A stretch of 64,000 bases of DNA from UBA2897 sp036733925 (GCA_036733925.1 DAIMZO010000009.1:1-64000), one strand, 5' to 3'. Positions 34,094-43,164 are shown, counted from the first letter of the stretch. The notes: generated by a model from the letters alone, not told the origin. Program-made: numbers and translations.

Positions 34094-34753
34094 TTACTTC
34101 ATCAGATCCGAGGCTTCCCGGAGCTGTTTCTGCTGTTCTTTGTCCATCGTGATCTTGCCGTGGACGAGGCGGATGAGGCCGCGCTCTTTGAGCTTCGCGA
34201 CGCCGCGGTTGACGGTCTTGACGCTCGTACCGATGTCGTCGGCAATCTGCTGGCGGCTCGTATGCAGGATGAAGAGGTCGGTCTGCACGTTGCCGAGGCG
34301 TTTCAGCAGGTATTGGTAGAGTCGCTCGAGGCTCGGCTGGAATTTGATGCGGCCGTTCTCATCGGAGGTCGGGTACATCTTCTCGGCGAGCTGCTCGGCG
34401 ACGATGAACGCGAAGTCGCTGTCCTCGCGGAACCAACGGATGAAGGTATCGTCGCTCATCGCGAGGACGTCGCAGCTCGTGATGGCTTCGTTGGTCGCCG
34501 AATAGACGGGCTGATGCGCGAGCACCTCGAGGTCACCGATGACCTGCCCGGCTTTCAGCGTCGCGAACGTATAGCGCTGTCCGCTGACGAATTCGTTGCT
34601 GACGCGCGTGCTGCCCTTCAGCATGATGTAGACGCGCTTCGCGTTTTCCCCTTTGCGCACGATGAATTCCCCGGGCAGGAAGGTCTTCCGCACGATGAAT
34701 TTGCGGAGGCCTTCTGGCACATGGGAAAGGATGTCGGATAGATTCGGCTGCAT
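34094..34753 (-). CDS. Crp/Fnr-family transcriptional regulator
   Basis: About 219 residues. The cNMP-binding beta roll (residues about 15-125) includes FLPGEFIVRKGENAKRVYIMLKG and GQVIGDLEVLA. The winged HTH is at the C-terminus (TSRQQIADDIGTSVKTVNRGVAKLKERGLI). There is no N-terminal Fnr-type cysteine cluster, so it is not an oxygen-sensing Fnr of the usual kind. The ATG at 34753 is chosen because AGGGGAA precedes it. Ligand and regulon are unknown. Confidence 0.88.
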   Translation of the reverse strand: MQPNLSDILSHVPEGLRKFIVRKTFLPGEFIVRKGENAKRVYIMLKGSTRVSNEFVSGQRYTFATLKAGQVIGDLEVLAHQPVYSATNEAITSCDVLAMSDDTFIRWFREDSDFAFIVAEQLAEKMYPTSDENGRIKFQPSLERLYQYLLKRLGNVQTDLFILHTSRQQIADDIGTSVKTVNRGVAKLKERGLIRLVHGKITMDKEQQKQLREASDLMK

Positions 34754-34957
34754 AGTGTTTCCCCTCACTTCTTTGCTGCAAGGAATGGAAAGCATTCCTC
34801 CTCTCTATTATAACCCGAAACGCGAAAAGAGCAAAGCCGTCTGTATTTTCAAATTTTATGCAAAAAAGCCGTTTTGGGGACAGCCGTCCTTTCTTTCCTG
34901 CGCAGGAATGTGTAGACTGAATATAGAGCCAAGATGAGACATGGAAAGGAGATGGCG

Positions 34958-36241
34958 GTGTTGCGGACTCTGTTTGAAGGAGCACTGAAGGATCGGCAGC
35001 TCGCGCAGCGTGAGATTGTTGCGGGCATCACCGCATTCTTCGCCATCTCGTACATCATCGTGGTCAATCCGATGATCCTCGCGGATGCGGGAATCCCAGC
35101 GGAGCTCTCCGTCTTTGCGACGATTTTCTCGTCCATCGTCGGGTGCTTCATCATGGCGTTCGTCGCGGATGCGCCGATCGTGCTGACGCCCGGCATGGGA
35201 GTCAACGCGTTCTTCACGTACACGATCTGCGTCAGCATGGGACTGCACTGGCATGAGGCCATCGCGATCACACTGGTCTCCGGGTGCATCTTCGCGTTCG
35301 TCGCCTGCACGAAATGGCGCGAGCGCCTGTCCCAGGCGGTGCCGGGGTCGCTGAAATGTGCGATCACGGCGGGCATCGGCCTGTTCCTCGTCGAGATCGG
35401 CCTCGAGAAGGCCGGGCTTATCCGCGCGGGCAAGAACTCGATCCTCGCGCTTGGCGACCTTTCGAGTCCGATGACGCTGCTCGCGCTGTTCGGCCTCGTC
35501 CTGAGCCTCGCGCTCTACCTGCGCAATGTCCGCGGAAACTTCTTCCTCGCAATCGTGGCGACGAGCGTGCTCGCGGCCGTCTTCGGCCTGCGCGACGAGG
35601 TGGCGCTCGACCTCAATTTCAGCAATCTGTCTGCTTATCCGGAACTCTTGTTTCAGGCAGATTTTTCTAGATTCCTTTCCGCGCCGTTCCTGCTTTCGGT
35701 GTTTTCGATGTCGATGATCATGGTCTTCGAGACCATGGGTCTGCTCGAAGGCATCCTGCCGGATCAGGCTAAATTCAAAAAGACCTTCGAGGGCTCGGCG
35801 TTTACGACGATCCTCTCGAGTCTTATGGGAACCAGCCCGACGGTGGCTGCCGCGGAAAGCGCGGCGGGCATCGCGAGCGGCGGCCGGACGGGCCTCATGG
35901 CGCTGACGGCCGGGGTGCTTTTTGCCCTATCCCTTTTCTTTATTCCCTTACTCTCTTACGTGCCCCAGGCTGCGATCGCACCGGTCATCATCATTACCGG
36001 CGCGGTCATGATGCAGCAGCTCCAGTATGTGGAGTTCAACGACTTTTCGGAATGGTTCCCCGCCTTCCTCGTCGTCGTGCTGATTCCGCTTACGGGCAGC
36101 ATCTCCACGGGCCTTGCGTTCGGGTTTACGGCATATCCCCTGCTGAAACTCATCATTGGACGCGCCCGGGAGGTCCACGCACTGGGGTATGGGCTCGGCT
36201 TTCTTTTCCTCATGAATCTCGTTTTCCAGGCGGGATTCTGA
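34958..36241 (+). CDS. NCS2-family purine permease (AzgA/PbuG-like)
   Basis: About 427 residues with twelve to fourteen hydrophobic segments. The start (REIVAGITAFFAISYIIVVNPMILADAG) and motifs PGMGVNAFFTYTI, FETMGLLEG and GTSPTVAAAESAAGIASGGRTGL are those of hypoxanthine/guanine/adenine:H+ symporters of the AzgA branch. It imports purine bases for salvage. I place the start at GTG 34958, seven bases after AAAGGAG; frames starting at 34934 would contain that site. Confidence 0.88.
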   Translation: MLRTLFEGALKDRQLAQREIVAGITAFFAISYIIVVNPMILADAGIPAELSVFATIFSSIVGCFIMAFVADAPIVLTPGMGVNAFFTYTICVSMGLHWHEAIAITLVSGCIFAFVACTKWRERLSQAVPGSLKCAITAGIGLFLVEIGLEKAGLIRAGKNSILALGDLSSPMTLLALFGLVLSLALYLRNVRGNFFLAIVATSVLAAVFGLRDEVALDLNFSNLSAYPELLFQADFSRFLSAPFLLSVFSMSMIMVFETMGLLEGILPDQAKFKKTFEGSAFTTILSSLMGTSPTVAAAESAAGIASGGRTGLMALTAGVLFALSLFFIPLLSYVPQAAIAPVIIITGAVMMQQLQYVEFNDFSEWFPAFLVVVLIPLTGSISTGLAFGFTAYPLLKLIIGRAREVHALGYGLGFLFLMNLVFQAGF

Positions 36242-36245
36242 AAGC

Positions 36246-36266
36246 ACGGCAGGGTTTCTCTGCCGT
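36246..36266 (+). terminator. Hairpin after the purine permease (weak terminator)
   Basis: Stem ACGGCAG/CTGCCGT with a seven-base loop, five bases after the stop codon, but without a T run. It may aid termination or protect the 3' end. Confidence 0.35.
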
Positions 36267-36334
36267 CCAGAAATTTACATAAAGCTTCGATGAAGGGCTC
36301 TGCATAGCGCGGGGCCTTTTGTCGTAACTATTTT

Positions 36335-36363
36335 TTGCTTTCTTTGCGCACAGCCAGTATAAT
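36335..36363 (+). promoter_or_regulatory. Sigma-A promoter of the GGDEF-EAL operon
   Basis: TTGCTT (36335-36340), 17-bp spacer and perfect TATAAT (36358-36363). The transcript start near 36370 gives a leader of about 100 nt if translation begins at TTG 36474. Confidence 0.75.
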
Positions 36364-36473
36364 AAAAGAGGAAAACGCCTTGGAAATCACGAATGTATAA
36401 GGAAATAGGTTCTGCCTGCGCCCTGCTCAGCGGTGGGCGGCAAGGGATTGGATATGGCGAAGAGGGCGATGTT

Positions 36474-38174
36474 TTGAAAGAGAAACCCGTTATGCTGATC
36501 GCGGACGATGTGGAGATCAACCGCGTGATCCTGGCACAGTTTTTTCAGGATGAATATCAGATCGTCGAGGCGGCCAATGGCGCCGAGGCATGGGATATCA
36601 TCACATCTCAGAAAGTGAATATTGTGCTCGCTGACCTCGTGATGCCGGTGATGGACGGCTACGAGCTGCTCGTCAGGATCAAGCGGCATGATTCGTATGC
36701 GTCCATCCCGGTTCTCGTGATGACTGCGCGCACGGATGCGGACAGCGAGGTGCGCGCGATGGAGCTCGGTGCGTCGGATTTCGTGACGAAGCCGTACAAT
36801 CCGACCGTTGTGCGCTGCCGCGTCCGCAACGTCATGGCGCGGCTCGAGAACGAGTGGCGCCGCGTCGAGCAGACCGCGAAGGATCGCCAGTTCCGCGAGC
36901 TGCGCCGGCATGTCGAGCTCGACAGCCTGACAAAGATCTACAATCGCGAGATGTTCTACCGCAAGGCGGCGGAGCGCATGCAGGCGGCGAGCCGGCGCAA
37001 GTTCGTGATCGTCTACCTAGACATCAGCTGCTTCAAGGTCATCAACGATTTGTTCCGCATGGAGACGGGCAACCTCGTGCTGAAGATGGCCGCGTACTAT
37101 TTCAAGGCGCTGGTCGGTCAGGAGGGCCTCGCGGGCCGCATGGAGGCCGATCATTTCGCACTGTGCATGCCGAAGGACAACCTGCATATCGAGCAGCTCC
37201 TGAAGGGGCTCGACAGCACGATGAAGTCGCTCGGCATCAGCCATCACGTGCTGTTCTACGCTGGCATCTACCCAGTCGAGAACACGTATCTGCCGGTCGA
37301 CCAGATGTGCGACCGCGCGCACATGGCGCTGAATCAGGTCAAGGGCAACTATATGCACCGCTACGCCATCTACGACGAGAGCATGCGCGAGGTCATGCTC
37401 GAGGAGCAGATGATTGTCCGCGATATGGAGTTCGCGCTGCAGGAGCATCAGTTCTGCATTTTCCTGCAGCCGGTCTACGACCAGCAGACGAAAAAGATTG
37501 TCGGTGCCGAAGCGCTCGTGCGCTGGAATCATCCGAAGCGCGGCATGATCTCCCCGGCGAGCTTCATCCCGGTCTTCGAGCGCAACGGCTTCATCGTGCG
37601 GCTCGACCGCTTCGTCTGGGAGGATGTCTGCAAGTTGCTGCGGAAACGGATGCAGTCGGGCAGGCCGGTCACGCCGGTATCGGTCAATGTTTCGCGGCTG
37701 AACTTCTACAATGAGAACCTGCTGAACTACCTGCAGGAGCTCGTGCAGAAATATCAGCTGAGTTCGGATCTGCTGCGGCTCGAGATTACGGAGACCGCCT
37801 ACACGCAGAACCCGCGCCAGCTCATTGAGATGGTCAAGAAGTTCCGCGAGGCGGGCTTCCAAGTGCTCATGGACGATTTCGGCAGCGGCTACTCGTCGCT
37901 GAACATGCTGAAGAACCTGCCGGTCGATATCCTGAAGATCGACATGGCGTTCGCGAACGAGGTCGATACCTCCGGGCGCGCGCGCATCATCATGAAGGCC
38001 ATCGTGAACATGGCGAAAGACCTCGGCATTGGCATCGTGACCGAGGGCGTCGAGACGAAACCGCAGCTCGATTACCTCGCGGGCATCGGCTGCCGGAACA
38101 TTCAGGGGTATTATTTCTCGCGGCCGATTCCGGTACCGGAGTTCGTCGCGCTCTGTGATAAGGAGGGTGCCTGA
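36474..38174 (+). CDS. Response regulator with degenerate GGDEF and intact EAL domain
   Basis: About 566 residues. Receiver domain 1-120 with phospho-acceptor Asp54 (VLADLVMPVMDG) and Lys in FVTKPYNP. A GGDEF-fold domain follows (about 148-300), but its signature is MEADHF at 223-228, so it should not make cyclic di-GMP. The EAL domain (about 315-560) keeps EALVRW, the metal Glu in EITETAY, DDFGSGYSSL and VTEGVET. It should therefore degrade c-di-GMP under control of phosphorylation. TTG 36474 is chosen behind AGAGGG. No kinase is adjacent. It shares its final bases with the next gene. Confidence 0.85.
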   Translation: MKEKPVMLIADDVEINRVILAQFFQDEYQIVEAANGAEAWDIITSQKVNIVLADLVMPVMDGYELLVRIKRHDSYASIPVLVMTARTDADSEVRAMELGASDFVTKPYNPTVVRCRVRNVMARLENEWRRVEQTAKDRQFRELRRHVELDSLTKIYNREMFYRKAAERMQAASRRKFVIVYLDISCFKVINDLFRMETGNLVLKMAAYYFKALVGQEGLAGRMEADHFALCMPKDNLHIEQLLKGLDSTMKSLGISHHVLFYAGIYPVENTYLPVDQMCDRAHMALNQVKGNYMHRYAIYDESMREVMLEEQMIVRDMEFALQEHQFCIFLQPVYDQQTKKIVGAEALVRWNHPKRGMISPASFIPVFERNGFIVRLDRFVWEDVCKLLRKRMQSGRPVTPVSVNVSRLNFYNENLLNYLQELVQKYQLSSDLLRLEITETAYTQNPRQLIEMVKKFREAGFQVLMDDFGSGYSSLNMLKNLPVDILKIDMAFANEVDTSGRARIIMKAIVNMAKDLGIGIVTEGVETKPQLDYLAGIGCRNIQGYYFSRPIPVPEFVALCDKEGA

Positions 38175-38827
38175 TGCAGGCGTTTATCTTCGATATGGAC
38201 GGGGTCATCATCGACAGCGAGCCGGTGCATGTCCGCGCAAAAAAGGACGCGTTCGCGCACTATGGCGTGAAAATCTCGGACCGTGATTTTGACGAGTTCG
38301 CGGGGCAGCCGGCCATCGCGATGTTCCGGGCCGTTCTCGAGCGGCAGGGCCGGACGGATATCCGGCCGGAGGATCTCGCGGCATACAAGCACAAGCGGTA
38401 TCAGGAGCTCTTCGAGGCGGGCGATGTCAAGGCCGTGCCGGGGACGCTCGACTTCATCGCGAGCCTGCGCGAGGCGGGCATCCCGCTCGCGCTCGCGACC
38501 TCTTCGCATTGGCAGGCCATCCGTGCGACGCAGAGGAAGTTCCATTTCGAGGACGCGTTCGCGGCCATCGTCGCGGGCGAGGATCTGCCGCGGAGCAAGC
38601 CGGATCCGACCATCTACCGCATGGCGGCGGAGAAGCTCGGCGTCCTGGCCGCCGAATGCGTCGTGCTCGAGGACGCGAACGCCGGCGTGCGCGCGGCGAA
38701 GGGGGCCGGCATGCACTGCATCGCCTACCGGAACCCGAGCAGCGGCCAGCAGGATCTATCGATGGCGGATCTCGTCATCGACCGGATCTCGGATCTGCGC
38801 GTGGAGGACATCCAGCGCCGGTTCTGA
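38174..38827 (+). CDS. HAD-IA phosphatase / beta-phosphoglucomutase-like
   Basis: 217 residues. Motif I is FDMDGVIIDSEP at 6-17, motif II ATSS near 110, motif III RSKPDPTIY and motif IV VLEDANAGVRAAKGAG. The alpha-helical cap after motif I is that of the PGMB/YniC group. Candidate substrates are 2-deoxyglucose-6-phosphate-like sugar phosphates or beta-glucose-1-phosphate. Start codon overlaps the stop of the EAL gene (TGATG). Confidence 0.85.
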   Translation: MQAFIFDMDGVIIDSEPVHVRAKKDAFAHYGVKISDRDFDEFAGQPAIAMFRAVLERQGRTDIRPEDLAAYKHKRYQELFEAGDVKAVPGTLDFIASLREAGIPLALATSSHWQAIRATQRKFHFEDAFAAIVAGEDLPRSKPDPTIYRMAAEKLGVLAAECVVLEDANAGVRAAKGAGMHCIAYRNPSSGQQDLSMADLVIDRISDLRVEDIQRRF

Positions 38828-38875
38828 CCGCGGCAGGCGGAGAAGGAACGGACAGGATAGGAGAGCTTTGCTTTT

Positions 38876-39541
38876 ATGAAATACATTGTTGTGGATCTCG
38901 AGATGAATCCGGTCGACCGGAAGCTCCGCGAGGTGCGGAAGAATCTCCGCGAGGAGGTCATCGAGTTCGGCGCTGTGCGCCTCGATGAGCATTTCGAGCA
39001 GGAATCGACGTTCCGGCAGTACGTGCAGCCGGAGTACGGGAAGATCAAGCGGCATATCACGGAGCTCACGAGCATCACGCAGGATATGGTCGACGGCCAG
39101 CCCGCCTATGTGCCGAGCCTCCAGCGCTTCGTCGACTGGGTCGGCGAGGAGGAGGTCAAGATCTACTCGTGGAGCATGTCGGACATCAAGCAGCTGCGCG
39201 CGGAGTGCCGGTACAAGCTGCCGGACTTCGATACGGGCTGGCTCGATGCGCGCTGGGTCGACCTGCAGCAGAAGTTCGATGACCGGCTCGGCCTGCACAA
39301 CAACCTGGCGCTGAAGTACGCGCTCGGCGCGATGGATCACGATTTCGAGGGGCGGCAGCACACGGCGCTCGACGACGCGATCAACACGAGCTCAATCCTC
39401 GTGCTGATGCAGGATGACGCGAAGTTCCGCCGCGTCATGCAGCCGGTGCTCGAGATCCTCGAGCCGAAGGAGGAGCTTTCGGACTCGATCGGCGATCTGT
39501 GCCCGGATCTCCTGAAGCTCAAGGCGCAGCTCGAGGACTGA
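38876..39541 (+). CDS. DEDDh-type 3'-5' exonuclease (DnaQ/KapD-like)
   Basis: 221 residues. Exo I is VVDLEMNP (Asp and Glu at 7 and 9), exo II lies in YSWSMSDIKQL, and exo III is HTALDDAINTSSIL with the His-x4-Asp of DEDDh enzymes. The fold is that of RNase T and the DNA polymerase III epsilon proofreader. Size and lack of other domains suggest a stand-alone RNase or DNase of the KapD/ERI-1 type. Substrate is not known. Confidence 0.82.
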   Translation: MKYIVVDLEMNPVDRKLREVRKNLREEVIEFGAVRLDEHFEQESTFRQYVQPEYGKIKRHITELTSITQDMVDGQPAYVPSLQRFVDWVGEEEVKIYSWSMSDIKQLRAECRYKLPDFDTGWLDARWVDLQQKFDDRLGLHNNLALKYALGAMDHDFEGRQHTALDDAINTSSILVLMQDDAKFRRVMQPVLEILEPKEELSDSIGDLCPDLLKLKAQLED

Positions 39542-39608
39542 ACCGGATTTTTCGAAGCGCAGGACACAGCTTGAGAACGGAACCGGATTCCGGATGGGAG
39601 GCTTTCTG

Positions 39609-40466
39609 TTGGACAAGATGGGGATTCTGGGGCCGCCTGGCACGCATAGCGAGGCGGCCGCCTTGTATCTGAATGAGCGGCTCCCGGAGTCGCAGGAGCT
39701 CACGGCCTGCCCCGATATCTACGCGGTATTGCAGGCCGTCGAGCAGGGCGAGGTCGATACGGCGCTCGTGCCCGTCGAGAACTCGCTCGAGGGGTCGATC
39801 AACGTCACGCTCGATCTGCTCGCGCGCACGGACACGCTGATTGTGCGCCGCGAACTGATCTGGCCGGTGCATAACCAGCTCATGGCGAAATGCGGGCCGG
39901 GTGAGGTCAAGCGCATCTTCTCGCATCCGCAGCCGATCTCGCAATGCCGGCATTTCCTGCAGGAGCACTACCCGCATGCGGATCTCGTGAAGGTCGCGAG
40001 CACGGCGCGCGCGGCGGAGCTCGTCGGCGACGTGCCGGCGGATACGGGCTTTGCGGCGATCTGCACGAAGCGCGGCGGCGAGCTGAACGGCCTGCGTACG
40101 CTCGCGGCCGATATCCAGGACAACATGGCGAACCGCACGCGCTTCTTCGAGGTCGCAAAAAGGGGCCGCTATGCGGATGGAACCGCCGGGCATCCGGACA
40201 AGGTGCTGATCATCTGTCAGATCGATGGGCACGAGGCCGGCGCGCTCTGCAAGGTGCTCGAGGAGTTCGCGTTCCGCGATGTCAACATGACGCGGATCGA
40301 GTCGCGCCCGGCGCGCACCGAGCTCGGCGCCTATATCTTCTTCTTCGATCTCGAGACGAAAGGCGTGACGGAGGAGGCTCTGCGAGCCTCCATCGAAGGC
40401 TGCCGCGCGCGCAGCATCTGGCTCCGGAACCTCGGCGCCTTCCCCGTCCTCGAGGCGGCAATCTGA
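39609..40466 (+). CDS. pheA: Prephenate dehydratase (with ACT domain)
   Basis: About 285 residues, monofunctional PheA. Dehydratase motifs are GPPGTHSEAAAL at the start, VPVENSLEGSIN and the catalytic NRTRFFEVA. The C-terminal ACT domain has GALCKVLEEFAFRDVNMTRIESRPAR; ESRP is the phenylalanine feedback motif. It makes phenylpyruvate from prephenate. The TTG at 39609 is chosen because GGGAGG precedes it by seven bases and the upstream ATG overlaps that site. A terminator follows. Confidence 0.94.
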   Translation: MDKMGILGPPGTHSEAAALYLNERLPESQELTACPDIYAVLQAVEQGEVDTALVPVENSLEGSINVTLDLLARTDTLIVRRELIWPVHNQLMAKCGPGEVKRIFSHPQPISQCRHFLQEHYPHADLVKVASTARAAELVGDVPADTGFAAICTKRGGELNGLRTLAADIQDNMANRTRFFEVAKRGRYADGTAGHPDKVLIICQIDGHEAGALCKVLEEFAFRDVNMTRIESRPARTELGAYIFFFDLETKGVTEEALRASIEGCRARSIWLRNLGAFPVLEAAI

Positions 40467-40470
40467 TCCT

Positions 40471-40498
40471 GCCTTCCCCACAGGGGAAGGCTTTTTTT
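40471..40498 (+). terminator. Terminator of pheA
   Basis: Perfect stem GCCTTCCCC/GGGGAAGGC with a three-base loop and seven Ts. Confidence 0.93.
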
Positions 40499-40514
40499 GT
40501 TGCCGTTGAAAACA

Positions 40515-40533
40515 TTTTCAAAAGGTGGAAACA
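40515..40533. promoter_or_regulatory. Operator-like site 1 of the sugar region
   Basis: TTTTCAAAAGGTGGAAACA matches the site at 44069-44087 at 16 of 19 positions. Both end exactly 20 bp-steps before a TATAAT box (40553-40558 here). The core TTTCA-N5-TG(R)AAA is palindromic, and an overlapping inverted repeat TTGAAAA-CA-TTTTCAA lies at 40506-40521. The likely binder is the RpiR regulator at 43165; this is inference. Confidence 0.6.
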
Positions 40534-40552
40534 TGCGCGCGCGGACATTCCG

Positions 40553-40558
40553 TATAAT
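40553..40558 (+). promoter_or_regulatory. -10 box of the first GH1 gene
   Basis: Perfect TATAAT without a good -35. The operator-like site occupies the -35 position, so the promoter may need activation or be repressed there. Confidence 0.55.
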
Positions 40559-40603
40559 AGGTACAGTAAAGAAGCCGTGAAGACGGCTATGGGAGGTGAG
40601 CCT

Positions 40604-42037
40604 ATGATACGAAAACTGCCGGACGGGTTCGTCCTCGGCGCCGCGACGTCCGCGTATCAGGTGGAGGGCACGGCAGGGAGCCGCAGACCCTGCGTCTGGG
40701 ATTCCTGGTTCTGGAAAAGCGGCTGCCCGTTCGACGGGACGCAGGCGAGCGACAGCTATCATCACTACGAAGAGGACATCGCGGCGTGCCGGGATTATCA
40801 TATCGGGGCGCTCAGCATCTCCTTTGCGTGGACGCGGCTGATCGACGCGGACGGGAGGCCCGATGAGTCCGCCCTCGCCTTCTATGACCGGGTCATCGAT
40901 GCGTGCCTGGCGGCTGGCGTCGAGCCCTATGTGGCCCTGTATCATTTCGATATGCCGAAGGCGCTCGCGGATCGTGGTGGCTGGCTGGCCCCCGGCACGA
41001 TCTCCGCGTTCACGCGCTACGCGCGGCTCTGCTTCGAGCATTTCGGCGACCGCGTGAAATACTGGATTACGATGAAGGATCCGGTCACGGAGGCTGTGAA
41101 CGGCTATGTGACCGGGCTTTTCCCGCCGGGGGAGAAAGCGAAGATTCCCGAGGCGCTCTACGTCATGCACAAGATGCTCGTTGCGCACAGCCGCACCGTG
41201 AACCTCTACCGGAGCCTCGCGCTCGATGGCAAGATCGGGTTTGTGCACCGGGCGGAGCCCGTCTATCCGGCCGCGGACGTCAAGGTGGATCGGAAGGCGG
41301 CCTGGCTCGACGATGTGTTCACGAACCGCTTCGTGCTCGATGCCGTGCTCGACGGGAAATACAGCGCGGAGATCCGCGGTGCGCTCGATGAGATCCTCGC
41401 GCGGACCGGGGAGAGCTTTGCCCCGTCGTTCGAGGAGCTCGCGCAGATCCGCGACGCCTCGGCGCAGCTCGATTTCCTTGGGCTGAACTACTATACGAGC
41501 CATTTCGCCGCGGCCTGGCAGGGCGGCTTCGAGGTGCAGCACAACGCCGCGGGCGAGCCCGGCACGAGCGCCTACGCGCTGCCCGGCATCAGCCGGCGCG
41601 TACCGCGCACAAAGGTACCCGCCACGGACTGGGACTGGTCGATTTTCCCGCAGGGGCTCTACGACATCCTCGTGCGCATCCATCGCGAGTATCCGGGAAA
41701 GCCAATCCTGCTCACGGAGAACGGCATCGGACTGCATGAGACTCTGCTCGATAATACCGTCGAGGACGATGACCGCATCGACTATCTGCGCCAGCATCTC
41801 ACGGCCGTGCTCGACGCCATCGAGGACGGCGTGCCGGTCAAGGGGTTCTTCGTCTGGTCGCTCGTCGACGCGATGTCCTGGGCGAACGGCTACGACAAGC
41901 GCTACGGCCTGTTCTATGTGGACTATGCGCACGGGAACTGCCGCTATGCCAAGAAGAGCGCGGAATGGTATCGCGATCTCGCGAAGAAGCGGATCATGCT
42001 GACAATCAGCGGGCTCAATATGAGCCTTGAGAAGTAA
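40604..42037 (+). CDS. GH1 phospho-glycosidase paralogue with altered acid/base residue
   Basis: 477 residues, full-length GH1. The start (PDGFVLGAATSAYQVEG), the nucleophile in LLTENGIG (Glu372) and the phosphate-binding set SWANGYDKRY (Ser, Lys +7, Tyr +9, as in 6-phospho-beta-galactosidase) are intact. The general acid/base motif, normally NEP, reads KDP at 158-160, so Asp159 replaces Glu. It may be slow, act on activated aglycones, or be a sensor or transferase. The ATG follows GGGAGGTGAG. It is followed 17 bp later by the LacC-like kinase. Compare the intact paralogue at 45572. Confidence 0.85.
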   Translation: MIRKLPDGFVLGAATSAYQVEGTAGSRRPCVWDSWFWKSGCPFDGTQASDSYHHYEEDIAACRDYHIGALSISFAWTRLIDADGRPDESALAFYDRVIDACLAAGVEPYVALYHFDMPKALADRGGWLAPGTISAFTRYARLCFEHFGDRVKYWITMKDPVTEAVNGYVTGLFPPGEKAKIPEALYVMHKMLVAHSRTVNLYRSLALDGKIGFVHRAEPVYPAADVKVDRKAAWLDDVFTNRFVLDAVLDGKYSAEIRGALDEILARTGESFAPSFEELAQIRDASAQLDFLGLNYYTSHFAAAWQGGFEVQHNAAGEPGTSAYALPGISRRVPRTKVPATDWDWSIFPQGLYDILVRIHREYPGKPILLTENGIGLHETLLDNTVEDDDRIDYLRQHLTAVLDAIEDGVPVKGFFVWSLVDAMSWANGYDKRYGLFYVDYAHGNCRYAKKSAEWYRDLAKKRIMLTISGLNMSLEK

Positions 42038-42054
42038 AGAGGGTTTTGTTTTCT

Positions 42055-42981
42055 ATGATTTTAGTTCTGAATCTCAACGCGTCGGTCGATAAGCGCTATG
42101 CCCTGCACGACCTGCAGAAGGGCGAGGTCATGCGCGCGGATGCGGTCGACAACACGCCGGGCGGCAAGGGGCTGCATGTTGCGCATGTCGCGTCGATCCT
42201 CGGCGAGAATGTGCTCGCGACGGGATGGCTCGGCGGCAAGAACGGCGAGTTCATTGAGGACAGCCTCGGCGCGTACGGCGTCAAGGGCGATTTCGTGCAC
42301 GTGGCCGGCGAGACGCGCTGCTGTCTCGCCATCATCACGGATGATGGCGCGCAGACCGAGATCCTCGAGCCGGGTCCGCTGGTCAGCGAGGCCGAGCGCG
42401 AGGCGTTCCTTGCGAAGTACCACGAGCTGCTCCAAGAGGCCGACGTCGTCGCCGGTTCCGGCAGCCTGCCGAAAGGCGTGTCCGATGATTTCTATGCGGA
42501 ACTCATCCGCGAGGCAAAGGCAGCCGGAAAGCCGTTCCTGCTCGACACGAGCGGCGAGCGGCTGAAACGCGGCATCGCCGCGCAGCCGGACTTCATCAAG
42601 CCGAACCGCGATGAGATCGAGGCCATGACGGGCCGCAAGGTCGAGTCCGTCGAGGATGCCTGCCGGGAGATCCGCGCGTTCCACGCGGCGGGCATCCGGC
42701 TCGCCGCCATCTCGCTCGGCGCTGACGGCTCGATTGCCGGGCAGGACGGGAAGTTCTGGCGCATCACCGTCCCGCATATCGATTGCAAGAACCCGGTCGG
42801 CTCCGGCGACTCGTTCGTCGCGGGCGCGGCCATCGGCTTCGCGCGGCACATGGCAACAGAGGAACTGCTGAAGCTCGCGGCCGCCTGCGGCACCGCGAAT
42901 GCCATGGAGGAGGAAAGCGGCTTCGTGCGCAAAGAGACCGTCGAGGCCCTGCTCCCGCAGATCCAGGTCACGGCGTTATAA
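42055..42981 (+). CDS. Tagatose-6-phosphate kinase / 1-phosphofructokinase (LacC/FruK family)
   Basis: About 308 residues of the PfkB fold. The N-terminus ILVLNLNASVDKRYAL, the GGKGLHVA motif near 37-44, and the C-terminal signature PVGSGDSFVAGAAIG with catalytic Asp are typical. It phosphorylates tagatose 6-phosphate or fructose 1-phosphate. Proximity to lacA and lacB favours tagatose-6-phosphate kinase (LacC). ATG 42055 is taken with AAGAGGG upstream; TTG 42046 is an alternative. No aldolase gene is in the window. Confidence 0.8.
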   Translation: MILVLNLNASVDKRYALHDLQKGEVMRADAVDNTPGGKGLHVAHVASILGENVLATGWLGGKNGEFIEDSLGAYGVKGDFVHVAGETRCCLAIITDDGAQTEILEPGPLVSEAEREAFLAKYHELLQEADVVAGSGSLPKGVSDDFYAELIREAKAAGKPFLLDTSGERLKRGIAAQPDFIKPNRDEIEAMTGRKVESVEDACREIRAFHAAGIRLAAISLGADGSIAGQDGKFWRITVPHIDCKNPVGSGDSFVAGAAIGFARHMATEELLKLAAACGTANAMEEESGFVRKETVEALLPQIQVTAL

Positions 42982-43003
42982 GATATCGATGATAGAAAAA
43001 AAA

Positions 43004-43043
43004 AAGGCACAGACGGTTTTTCCGCCTGCGCCTTGTCTTTTTT
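43004..43043. terminator. Terminator after the LacC-like gene
   Basis: Stem left arm 43004-43016, right arm 43022-43034 with several G-U pairs. A run of As precedes it and a run of six Ts follows. Confidence 0.75.
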
Positions 43044-43064
43044 AGAGATTACAATAGTGTAATG

Positions 43065-43092
43065 AAAAAAGTCAGGCACTGCAATGCCTGAC
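43065..43092 (-). terminator. Terminator of the RpiR regulator gene
   Basis: Perfect stem GTCAGGCA/TGCCTGAC with a six-base loop, followed on the minus strand by six Ts. It lies about 75 bp after the RpiR stop. Confidence 0.8.
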
Positions 43093-43164
43093 AAAAACTG
43101 AATACGGGAGGCGATTGCGATGTACCTGAAGATGAACGGTGTCGAACTCTTCCTCTCGGGCAAG

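Noticed and set aside
39944..40603. N-terminal extension of the first GH1 gene into pheA
   Set aside because: The family N-terminus and a strong ribosome site place the start at 40604; the extension is out of frame with pheA and crosses its terminator.
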